From Conoideocrella luteorostrata (taxonomy: Eukaryota > Ascomycota > Sordariomycetes > Hypocreales > Clavicipitaceae), in the NCBI GenBank assembly GCA_032433595.1, contig JASWJB010000291.1, positions 1 to 56,732 on the forward strand: a stretch of DNA of 56,732 nt. Direction: 5' to 3'. The notes below the pieces were generated by a model. It did not search any database. It was not told the origin of the DNA and was given only the letters and a program-made list of their open reading frames with translations. The stretch's first letter is position 1. Each line of letters starts with the position of its first letter. A program made the position numbers and the translations under genes. Positions 25,475-34,366 of this stretch are shown here, in pieces.

Positions 25475-28400
25475 CTATACACCCAGAATGCGATCCCTCA
25501 TGTCTTCAATGTCCAGCACGTCCTGCAGCTGCTTCTCAAAGCTTTGTGTCGGCACGGTCAAATCGTATTGCTTCCTAATGATCAAACACTCTATCAAAGC
25601 CTTGCAAGCCCGATTTCGCAGTGCTCCCGGGTGCTGCTGGGCTATTAACGTGGCCATCTCCAGTGGGATGGCCTCACCAATGAGCCAGTGGTGGCCGGCG
25701 GCGTTCTCCTGGCAGAGAATCAAGCATGCTGCCGCGAGTAAGTTGAAGAAGCGGTCCTGTCCAGCTTCATTGGCATGCTCGGCGCACTGGAAAATGGACA
25801 TCAGGGTGAGGCACAACAGCGTAGAGTCTCGGCCGTCGCTGGCGACGAGCAGCTTGTTTGCGTACGCTTGGTTCACGTCGCTGAATAGGGCAACCTCGTA
25901 AACGCTGCCAATGTATCCTTCAAAGAACTCTGCAGTGACCCGGAATATGTACTCGATCGGTCCTGGTTCCTGTTTGTTGAGCATGGCGAAGTGGACAGTC
26001 ATGAGTAGGGTCGCTCGCAGCACATTCTCTGCTCGGTTTTCATTCCGGATGCAACCATCAAAATCGATCAGGAACTCTCTGATGCCCATGTGGAAGTACT
26101 CTAAAGAATCCCTCTCGTATGCGATGGCGGCCCAGTCTGCGATTGCGGCAGATGTGATGTCATCTCCCGGTTTCCATCCGTGCTGGACAGCTGTGAGCTT
26201 CGTTTCCATGCCAGTGAAGGTCATGATGACCACCAGCGCCTGCATATCTCCTGGAGTGACCTTCTGTAAGCAGTATGTCGGCAGGTCGCCCATGGCCTGA
26301 AGCTTTCTTGCGCTCTTAGCATACACCAGGCCCGCGAGGAACACATGGTACGGCTTTGCCCAGGCCCGCAGTTGCTCCCTCTTGTTCCCCTGGACGATCT
26401 CTCGCAGAACAGGGAGACTGTCCATGCGGTTCAATGCCAGATACTTGAGATAGAGGGTCATAAATTCAAGGACCAGAGGAATGCGAATAGATAGAACCAG
26501 TCCTTTCGTGACCAGATCCACAGATCGCGACGAACCTTTGAAGCGCGCATTCAGGACCTGCTCCTGGAGCCCTAGAAGCTCTTTTACCCGTTCATCCAAT
26601 GAATCTGTAGGCTCCCTCAGGGAGTCAATTCCCAGAAGAGATGGCAATTTATCCACACGTGCTCCTTGCTGGAGCAGTTCCTCCGTGATTTCTCTGGAGT
26701 TCACCAAAATGGCGCGCATCAATGGGGTGTCCGTGGCGCCCGTCTCCCCCTTGGCCTCGATATGGGCACCATGCTCGAGCAGCACCCTTACAATGTCTCT
26801 GTTCTGACCGACTATTGCTATATGTAAGGCGGTCAACATGCTTCGATCCTTGAAGTTGACACGTGCCCCATGTTCAAGTAGGAGCTCCACCATCTCTCGG
26901 TGACCTCCATTGACTGCCCAGTACAAAGGTGTCCGGCCGTAATTGTCTTTGCGCGAAATGTGACGGGCATGTGTGCTGAGTAGCATTTCGGCCCAGGGTA
27001 CGTTTCCAAAGTATGCTGCGAGATGTAAGAGAGTGAAGGTCGGTGGACTGCCGCCGTTCTTCTCCTGCTCCCAGTAGACTTTCCACCATTCTTTCCGGAT
27101 GGGAGAGTTCGCTCGGAAGAACGGACGCGAGGATTCTGCCGCCCAATCGATCGCGCGAATGGCGTGATGGAAATGCACCGGCCAGTGCTGACTGGCGTAA
27201 TATAAGAAGAGATCCTGCCCGCTAGTACTGGAAGTTCCGTACCCGTGCTCTATGTGAGCCAAACAAGTCTGCATGAGGCTCACATGGGTTTCCTGGCCCA
27301 TGTGGAACATTTGGATCCCTTTCACGTTGACTTGATCGCTCTGGAAAAACTCTTTCGCCGATTCGTGAACCAAGTAGACGACATCTCCTTCGACCTTCAC
27401 GAGCAACCCGCCGACCTTGAGCTGCCTCCGGGTCACTTGCGTTGCTGGAGTAGTACCAGCCGCCTGGACTCCTGCGGCCATGGCCAATTCTTGCAGCTTG
27501 AGGGGCCGGGCGGCGAGTACAACCCATCGAAGAATCGGGACCAAAGCTTCCTTGTCGTCAACCTGCCGAAGAAGCCGCTGATAGATCCCACCCAGGCCTT
27601 TAGGAATTTGGTGAAGCGATTGATGGATCTCGCTCCAACTCCTGCCCTGAAGCTCATTGACAACGAACGCAACCCACAGAAAGGTACCATCAGCGCCATC
27701 AAGCAGACTCTGCTGAACCTGTATGACCATCTCTTTGGACAGATCTTGCTCCGCGGCCAGTTCGGCGACCTTGGCAAAGATGTATCTCTCGACATCACCC
27801 GTAGTTTCCGTGCCTGAGTCGTCCAGCTGAATATGCTCATAGCGACTGATTTTGCTCTCAAATACAGCCAATTGAGGTCGGGAGAGAATAATGAGCTTCA
27901 GTCGTGGCTTTGCTGCTCCCTCAGACTTGGACAGGTAGTTTTCAACAGCATCTAAAAGCTGTCTGAGTGATCCCTTCTCGCACTCATCGAGACCATCGAG
28001 GACACAGACTACCTGAGACGATGTGGTATGCTGAAGCAAGGTCAGGAAGACCCTCCATAGCGCGACAAAACTGGAAATTGTGTGCTTGGTCGTCTCCGCT
28101 CCTTCGAATGAGCTCTTGACTTCTTTGGCTAGGCCGGGCTGGAGGTCGATCCATTGATGCAGGATGCCTCTCAATATGGTTAATGCGGTGTTGCGATTCT
28201 TGTCACGATTACTGCAGAAGTAATAGAGGAGAACATTGTCACCAGCGTCGATCAGCGGTTGCAGAACTTGAGTGAGGTAAATAGCGAGCATGGTCTTCCC
28301 TTTTCCGGGGCCACCCGAGATCCGGAGCAGTGGTCGACTCATGTCTGCCAGCCAGTCTCGATAATGGTGATGCTTCGTAACCCACTCACAGGTTCCATCA

Positions 28401-29449
28401 ACCCTGCGTCCCTTCAGTGCGATGAGAGACTTTCGATCAACGTCTGGTCTCGTCAAAAGCAAGGCGTCAAGAACGGCTGCGGCCTCAGCATGCGTATTTG
28501 CGGCCAAAGGTACGGTCTTGGAGGCGGCGGGCAAGAATGAAAGGATCTCTGTTGCATATGCCGCTGCGGCGGCTGCAGCCCAGGCATGCCAGACATCTGA
28601 GCTCTGCGAATCTGCGTAGTCGCCAATTCCTCGAATGACAAGGTACCGGGCTGCACCGCTCGACTTAGTTGCCTCTTTCTCGAGGTCGAGAGTACTATAC
28701 TCGCGTGTGAACTGTTCCCGGTCTGCTCCGTCTTGCGTCGACTGATGGGTGGAGGCAATTGAGCCGTAATGAACAACGGGATCTCGCACTTCACGCGGCT
28801 GCCTAGAACGGACCTTATCCAGGTCACAATAACTGCATCCGTCTTGTTCAAATTCATTGGTTGCATGATCATGATTTGCGTCGAACAAGATGTCCTCCCC
28901 AGGGCCAGGGCGGACAAAGATAGCTGGGTCTTTCTGCGCAATCTCGGAGATGTAGTATGACATCTTGCTTTCTTCAAATATGGCGGCTCTCTGGGCCTTA
29001 CCCATAGCTGAGAGAAGTAAAAGTGTCGGCTGATCTAACGCTCTGCCGAGAGCAACCTGATCTTCCACTCGTTCCCCATCTACACCGTACTCGACGACAC
29101 CCGACCGCTCAACTACCGACTTGCTGACAACAACATCGCCAAGACGAACATCCCTCGCGGCCCCGGGCACTCCTCTCGCAATGCCTACCATCAGATTAAC
29201 ATCGACAGATGGGTAGCTTGCATGCAACTGTGCGGCCACTTCGACCAGCGACGTTTTGCCGTACACCTTGGGATACACCACAACGACATTGTGGCCCTGA
29301 AGGTCCCCAAGAATGTAGCGATTGTTATCGTCTGAGCCCTGATCCGCGGGTCGACTGTCATGGACGTGATCAAGCGCCGCTTTAGCTGCGGCCACATCAA
29401 TAGGCAAACGGCAGAGCCATCCGACTACATAATCTTCGCGGGACGTCAT
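25475..29449 (-). CDS. PNP-NACHT-ankyrin STAND protein (fungal NLR-like)
   Basis: This is an intact, intronless 1324-residue frame. Residues about 5-310 resemble the purine/uridine phosphorylase-like (PNP_UDP) domain used as an N-terminal module in fungal NLR-like proteins, with the closing R-G-I-G-D-Y-A-D motif at about 273-280. A NACHT NTPase follows: Walker A G-G-P-G-K-G-K-T at 379-386, Walker B V-C-V-L-D-G-L-D-E at about 481-489, and a sensor-like L-S-R-P at about 522-525. Three to four ankyrin repeats occupy about 803-935. The last 390 residues are helical and unassigned. In the family, NACHT oligomerises on ligand binding and the N-terminal domain acts as effector; PNP-type domains are thought to act on nucleosides or nucleotides. 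It is divergent from the PAQR gene. Ligand and role here are unknown. Confidence 0.9.
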   Translation of the reverse strand: MTSREDYVVGWLCRLPIDVAAAKAALDHVHDSRPADQGSDDNNRYILGDLQGHNVVVVYPKVYGKTSLVEVAAQLHASYPSVDVNLMVGIARGVPGAARDVRLGDVVVSKSVVERSGVVEYGVDGERVEDQVALGRALDQPTLLLLSAMGKAQRAAIFEESKMSYYISEIAQKDPAIFVRPGPGEDILFDANHDHATNEFEQDGCSYCDLDKVRSRQPREVRDPVVHYGSIASTHQSTQDGADREQFTREYSTLDLEKEATKSSGAARYLVIRGIGDYADSQSSDVWHAWAAAAAAAYATEILSFLPAASKTVPLAANTHAEAAAVLDALLLTRPDVDRKSLIALKGRRVDGTCEWVTKHHHYRDWLADMSRPLLRISGGPGKGKTMLAIYLTQVLQPLIDAGDNVLLYYFCSNRDKNRNTALTILRGILHQWIDLQPGLAKEVKSSFEGAETTKHTISSFVALWRVFLTLLQHTTSSQVVCVLDGLDECEKGSLRQLLDAVENYLSKSEGAAKPRLKLIILSRPQLAVFESKISRYEHIQLDDSGTETTGDVERYIFAKVAELAAEQDLSKEMVIQVQQSLLDGADGTFLWVAFVVNELQGRSWSEIHQSLHQIPKGLGGIYQRLLRQVDDKEALVPILRWVVLAARPLKLQELAMAAGVQAAGTTPATQVTRRQLKVGGLLVKVEGDVVYLVHESAKEFFQSDQVNVKGIQMFHMGQETHVSLMQTCLAHIEHGYGTSSTSGQDLFLYYASQHWPVHFHHAIRAIDWAAESSRPFFRANSPIRKEWWKVYWEQEKNGGSPPTFTLLHLAAYFGNVPWAEMLLSTHARHISRKDNYGRTPLYWAVNGGHREMVELLLEHGARVNFKDRSMLTALHIAIVGQNRDIVRVLLEHGAHIEAKGETGATDTPLMRAILVNSREITEELLQQGARVDKLPSLLGIDSLREPTDSLDERVKELLGLQEQVLNARFKGSSRSVDLVTKGLVLSIRIPLVLEFMTLYLKYLALNRMDSLPVLREIVQGNKREQLRAWAKPYHVFLAGLVYAKSARKLQAMGDLPTYCLQKVTPGDMQALVVIMTFTGMETKLTAVQHGWKPGDDITSAAIADWAAIAYERDSLEYFHMGIREFLIDFDGCIRNENRAENVLRATLLMTVHFAMLNKQEPGPIEYIFRVTAEFFEGYIGSVYEVALFSDVNQAYANKLLVASDGRDSTLLCLTLMSIFQCAEHANEAGQDRFFNLLAAACLILCQENAAGHHWLIGEAIPLEMATLIAQQHPGALRNRACKALIECLIIRKQYDLTVPTQSFEKQLQDVLDIEDMRDRILGV

Positions 29450-30698
29450 CTCCAGTCACGGCGCGAGCCAAGCAACGAGAGACTCTGCAAGCTTCAGTGC
29501 CGATGCGTTATGTTAGTGCTGCGAAAAGCTGCTTGAACGGTCGGTCTATCCCACGACAGGATCGATCCTCTACGCCGTTGCATCGTTAGGGGGGTGCGGA
29601 AGCTAAGAGGGAGAGGGACTCCCCAGCCATTCTCTGAAACAACTCCCCTACTTCCGAAATTCTACACTGTCAGCAAGCCATGGCGGTTTCATGGGATGCT
29701 GGTCCGAGAATGAACGGCCTTTTCCTGCTTCTGGTAGGGTATCATCGAGCGCTAAGTCTGGGGCGAGCGGGGCGCTCGGCCAGCCCCCGTCTTGCACCAG
29801 GACGGCCAGGCTTTTCATTATCATTGGCGCTAAGCAGATGGCGTATCGGAGGCATAGGGGCTAATCAAATCCATTATTGCTGACTGCGTGCTTCAGATGC
29901 ATTAGGCCGGCCAGTGACAGAAGAGCAGGATCCAACCACGTCTAGCTCAGATTTAGCCCCGGCTCAAGTACGCGTTACCAGACTGTGAGCCATATATCTA
30001 CAACAAACACCGAGCAGCGCCCAAACGCTGGTTGGCCCGTGGGCAGCGGACACCAGATCACCAAAGGTTGGCACTGCAATGTATTTGAGCAGCGGCGGTT
30101 CGTTTTGTCTCCTCCCCCCTCCCCTTCCCCCCTTGCCTGGGTATCCGAGTCAACACCCTGGCTCGGCGCGCCGAGCCGCTCTGCACTGGACTCGGCTCTG
30201 GCGCGGGATTTCCGGACCCCACCAGGCATTCGGGGGCGAGCGGGATTCTCGTAATTATGTCCTCAACGGTTGTGGCACTGTGGCATGTGGGGTGCCTGTT
30301 CAATGGTTATGGAGCCCTTTTGATACGGGCATCGCAGCACTGTCTCGAGCGCGCCCAACTTGCGCAATTGTTGGCCCCACGCGGCCGTCGCACCGTAGAC
30401 TAGAATCCTCGGGAGTGTGATAGCAAAAAGTCCATCTGGCCCACGCGATGGAAACTATTGATTGCCGCTTTTCTTCCTCTACCACCAACAAAGAGCGGCG
30501 AACAGTTGTTTCCGCATGCTACACGAATTGGTGCGAGTGGGCCCAGGCAAACTGCGGCCTAGACGAAACGGGGAGGAAAGCGCTTAGCCAGTCAACAAAA
30601 ACCACAAAGCCAAGAGGAACAGCATTTCTTCAACTCCATCTTTACTCGCTCTCAATTTCTCCCCTTCAGACACCACACACCACGAGGAGCGGCAGTAG
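29450..30698. promoter_or_regulatory. Divergent intergenic region of the NLR-like and PAQR genes
   Basis: This 1.25 kb between two divergent start codons should hold both promoters. It contains a pyrimidine-rich tract at about 30109-30133 and another near 30640-30665, just before the PAQR start; CT-rich tracts are common near fungal transcription starts. Short frames on both strands (for example 29985-30420 plus) overlap each other and look like chance. No TATA box could be assigned with confidence. Confidence 0.5.
30160..30177. promoter_or_regulatory. 18-bp perfect palindrome GGCTCGGCGCGCCGAGCC
   Basis: The sequence reads identically on both strands and lies mid-way between the divergent NLR-like and PAQR starts. 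A dimeric zinc-cluster regulator could bind such a site, but it may be chance in GC-rich DNA. Confidence 0.3.
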
Positions 30699-31847
30699 AT
30701 GGCGTCCACTACCCGTCTCCGAGTTCCGCCGCCCAAGGGGCCAGAGGCACGCCGAAGGCGAGCAATGGAAGAGGACGCACCTGCGAATGGTATCTGTGAA
30801 ACACGTCGCCCGGCTCTTCTCTCGTTCGATGAGATGCCACAATGGTTCCAAGACGACAATAATCAGTGGGTTCTTCAGGGTTACCGGCCTATCTCGGGCT
30901 CAGCTCGCGCCTCATTCCGCAGCTGGTGGTATTTCCACAATGAGACAGTCAATATCTACACCCACCTCATTCCGGCTATTATTTTCCTTCTTGGCGAATG
31001 GTTTATCTTGCAATACCTTGCTGGCAAATACTCTAATAAAGTCACTAGTACTGATTTTATTGCTTTTACGTCGTTTTTACTCACAGCAACTATTTGTTAT
31101 ACATTTTCGGCTTTATACCATACTTTAATGAACCATTCTTATGATATGGACCATTTCTGGCACCGTCTAGATATGCTTGGTATTGGCATTTTTATAGTTG
31201 GTGATATTGTCTTAGGAGTACGCATCATCTTTTGGTGTGAGACTACGTTGCGCAATATTTATTGGTCTATGGTTAGTTTATCTCAATTGTCTTCTGTCCC
31301 AGGACTGGCAGCACCGGCCGGCAGACCGACGAGAGCGGCACGCCAACGGTGGAGGAGTGGTGCCACCAATAGATCTAACTAATACTGGCTTTATAGGTTG
31401 CGGCTTTTGGCGCATTGACAATCATCACGAATATCCATCCTAAGCTACAGAGCCATAGATATCGCTCTATGCGGACGTTAACGTTCGTGGCGACTGGCTT
31501 CTCTGTCGTGGCGCCCTTGATTCATGGCCTCAATCTATTTGGGCTGGATCTGATGAATAAAAAGGCTTTCACATACACAATGGTGGCAAAAGTCGGCTGC
31601 CTGCTTTCTGGAACCGGTCTTTATGCAGTAAGTCCCTCGCCAATTATGCCCGTATTAGAAAAGAATTTATCCTGATGCACCTGAAAAGATGAGATTTCCT
31701 GAAAGTTGGTGGCCTGGAAAATTCGACTTTTGCAGCTCCCACTCCTTCATGCATATTCTGGTAGTCTGTGCTGCTGTTATACAGATGGTAGGGTATTTGG
31801 AAGCCTTTGACTATGCTCACTCACGCATTATCTGCTCGGCCTCTTGA
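30699..31847 (+). CDS. PAQR-family seven-helix membrane protein (IZH/adiponectin-receptor-like)
   Basis: Three exons, 30699-31271, 31397-31627 and 31689-31847, join in phase 0 to a 320-residue protein. Family signatures are clear: F-H-N-E-T-V-N-I-Y-T-H-L (about 79-90), S-A-L-Y-H-T (about 137-142), W-H-R-L-D (154-158) and H-S-F-M-H (286-290). His141, His286 and His290 match the zinc site of PAQR hydrolases, so the enzyme core looks complete. Hydrophobic helices fill residues 90-320. In yeast the IZH relatives link zinc and lipid (sphingolipid/sterol) signalling. Intron 1 (125 bp) has a CTAAC branch site 24 bp before its AG. Intron 2 is 61 bp. The middle of exon 1 (about 30990-31260) is clearly richer in A/T than its start. 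The gene looks functional. Confidence 0.85.
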
Positions 31848-32404
31848 GTCAGCGCCCTTGCAGACATCAACGGAACGAGCGGCGGCTTTCCAACTCGCGT
31901 GGCGTTGGAGATTGTGGCATCACGGTGCTATTGGGAACCAGGAATGTACATATTCACAACGAAGAAGCGAACACCCATTTCAGAAAACAAGGCTTGTCAG
32001 CAGTGGTGGATAGCGCTGAGGTTGAAGTCGCGGCCGTGTCTTGGTGGTTCGTTTTGTTGATTTGACGTGGGATTCTGTTCCAGGAGATCTAAGAGATCTA
32101 CACACTCCTTGCCGCCTGCTGGCGCGGTCCTAGCAGATGCACCTTTAGGGCGAATATCTTGCCGTTAGTATTTCATCTAAAACTTATTTCTCGCCATTCC
32201 AGATCATCTAGCTAGTGGGTCACATCGTCGCGTGGGCGTTGATCAATGAACTATTCGACGCCGGCTACAACATGGTAAATGAGGTCCCTGAGCAGCCTAA
32301 ATTAGAGCTCATCGACTATGTCCGGTTGAATTGGACGCAAAGCGATTGCAATAGACGCATAGAAAGGGTAATGCCTGTCGCTACTGGCTGCCAGCTATTC
32401 TAGA
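31848..32404 (+). other. Unassigned stretch with a possible gene fragment
   Basis: From 32215 to 32403 a 62-codon plus-strand frame (starting M-G-H-I-V-A-W-A-L) is open and of ordinary composition. It may join, across a 39-bp GT...AG segment (32167-32205), to an open stretch at about 32090-32166, but a TAG lies just after that junction and another in the upstream part. I do not recognise the peptide. It could be a decayed exon or chance. Confidence 0.25.
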
Positions 32405-33168
32405 AGCTTTGGAATGGTGCGATATGGCTAATTTGCTTACGAGTCAACCAGCGTAGATGCTCGACAGTGTTGGAGCGGCATCTACTCAAACAGTACGGCG
32501 GGCCCTGCGTATGAGACTGGGTAGCCGTAGAACATGTGATGGCTTAGATGTTCTTGCGTGCAGAAAAGCTTTAGCCGCTAGTTCATAGCTGGGTTCTAGG
32601 TCATGGTGGGAGACGTGGTTTGCAAATCGTGCAAATGAACCCGCACCGAACAACCTCCTTGACGAACCCACGAAGCCAGCATTTGGCAAGGCGGCCCGGG
32701 AGAGTGACGTACCGCGTAGCAGAAATGGTATAAGGAACAATAAGAGAGGCAATTGAAGGAGCGTCGGCGTTTCCACTTTTGCTACGTGACATGACGCGCT
32801 GTATCATCTGCAGCGTAGTGTGCCCCGGATGGGAGACGAAACGCGTCCCATATGAGTGGCCGCGGGTCGAAATCAATACCTCAAAAAGCTGGCCGGATCC
32901 AAGGCCATCAAAGTACAACAGCTTGGGCTACAAACTGTCCAAGCCCCCTCACCCGACCATCACTGTCCGAGACTGCATCAAGGTGGGTTGCACCAGCAGT
33001 CTGCTCTGGCAGCCTCCTCCCGTCCCGGAAATGACTGCTCATTCAGGAAGGTCAGCCGCTGCACCTACACCCTGCTCCTGCTTCGAAATTGACTGCTCAT
33101 TCTGGCGGGTCAGAGGCAGCCAAGCCGCATATGCGTTCTTCTCCCCGAGACATTCTATTGCGCACACA
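32405..33168. other. Gene-poor stretch with an imperfect direct repeat
   Basis: Overlapping frames on both strands (for example 32486-32918 minus) have no family features and conflict with each other, so none is called. A direct repeat is visible: GAAATGACTGCTCATTC at 33028 and GAAATTGACTGCTCATTC at 33085, each followed by a GGTCAG word. Confidence 0.35.
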
Positions 33169-33170
33169 TA

Positions 33171-33456
33171 CACTCCAACCCCTGAAAGATCGTAACAGCA
33201 GTACTTTTACCCACCATATCAGGCCAATCACGAAAAAGGCTTATAAGGTGTTAGGGAGTAAGTTATTACAGAACGGTACTTAATTTAACTAGTGGATCGT
33301 ACACATATTCAGGTACCTGCAAGTCTCCTAGTATCTTGTGTACCCTCCCTTTGCTGCAATACCCGCCTCACACCTCTCAGGCATATGTATAGCGATATTT
33401 TGACTTAGAAAAGTGAGTCAAAGTACTGCTGTTACGATCTTTCAGGGATTGAAGTG
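33171..33456 (-). mobile_element. 286-bp Tc1/mariner deletion derivative (MITE-like)
   Basis: 37-bp terminal inverted repeats at 33171-33207 and 33420-33456 match at 35 of 37 positions. They begin CACTCCAACCCCTGAAAG on the left, and CACTTCAATCCCTGAAAG on the right read inward. A TA dinucleotide flanks both ends (33169-33170 and 33457-33458), the target duplication of Tc1/mariner elements. The interior keeps the last residues of a transposase frame. The element is non-autonomous and would need a helper transposase. Confidence 0.85.
33328..33402 (-). pseudogene. C-terminal remnant of a Tc1-type (impala-like) transposase
   Basis: The frame ends ...M-P-E-R-C-E-A-G-I-A-A-K-G-G-Y-T-R-Y then TAG. 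This is the typical tail of Tc1-like transposases, whose consensus runs S-M-P-R-R, a short helix, and ends G-H-T-K-Y. About seven preceding residues also fit. The DDE catalytic core is absent, so the fragment has no activity. Confidence 0.75.
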
Positions 33457-33458
33457 TA

Positions 33459-34366
33459 GTGGAGCTCACCCTTGCCGCTGTGTATTGGCGGGGAAGCATT
33501 TACCCATGTCTCAGCCGTAGCCTTGTGGCTGAGGGTGCCGATTTGCTGGCCGAGGTAACTCTACTCAGCCCCCATGGCCAGGCCAGAAACGCAAGAGCTT
33601 ATGCGCTGGCTGCACTGGCTGGCCAGAACTTGCTGCATCTCCAACAAGCGCTAACTAACCTAAACAGGACGTTAAGCTACCGCCGCTTTAGATACTGACC
33701 CGCCTAGCAGCAACCGGCAAACTTGGAAGACACTACAGTGGATTTACAGCGGTCCATTTGCGGTCATCTTCCGCGGCACTCTTGGTCCCTCTAAAACAGC
33801 GTGTTATTGACTGGTATGCAGGCCAGGTAGGAGGGTGCAATTATACAATTACATTCTGTCACGCACTGTGCTGCAGCGTATTCAGCCACAGCACCAATCA
33901 GCGCCAGTGAGGTTACATTGATAGGTCGCTTGGCAGCATCCGCTGTCGGCCCCTGTAGGCCGCTGTACGCCCTGTAATGCAGCCCGAAGGTCGCTGTAAG
34001 CCCCTGTAATGCAACCCGAAGGCGGTTTATACCTCCGCAAGGACGGCTAATCGAAGAGCGCCGTTGAGGGGATGGCTATGCGTCAACTCTCGTTCTCACC
34101 TCTGCAGAAGCCAAACTGCTGGTAATACAGTGTCGAAGATTCAGTCCGTTGGTACTACCTAGCTTGCGGCTCTGCTTCGCCTTTGCGGACGCCTTCTTCA
34201 AGTCGGGGACGCTGAAAGGCAGCCAATCCTCCCCGAGTTCTTCATTCACAGTCCACGAAACACAGTCCGTTACTCCCGTCTCTGACGCCTCCGATACGTC
34301 CGCGAGCTCGCACAACATATTGCCCCGCAACGAAATCTCCAGACTTATCGATTTGCATGTAGATTC
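33459..34366. other. Intergenic DNA upstream of the protease gene
   Basis: No convincing gene is present. The frame 33459-33698 (plus) and those near 34076-34397 lack family features. Two imperfect tandem copies of a 31-bp unit lie at 33962-33991 and 33993-34023 (GCTGTA...CCTGTAATGCA...CCCGAAGG). The protease promoter should be in the last few hundred bases. Confidence 0.4.

Noticed and set aside
25437..28960. Several plus- and minus-strand frames overlapping the NLR-like gene
   Set aside because: They overlap a 1324-residue frame with clear domains and have no family features of their own.
29680..30491. Short overlapping frames in the NLR/PAQR intergenic region
   Set aside because: Frames on both strands overlap each other, are rich in Pro/Arg/Ser because of GC-rich DNA, and match nothing known.
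31628..31688. Reading through the second PAQR intron
   Set aside because: It contains in-frame stops in the exon 2 register, and its removal joins G-L-Y-A directly to R-F-P-E-S-W-W-P-G-K-F-D, as the family requires.
32486..32918. Minus-strand frames, one with a hydrophobic N-terminus like a signal peptide
   Set aside because: The two frames overlap in different registers, neither has Cys spacing or another secreted-protein feature, and no splice sites support them.
33459..33698. 79-codon frame beside the Tc1 derivative
   Set aside because: It is Ala/Leu-rich without family features and begins at the element boundary; probably chance.
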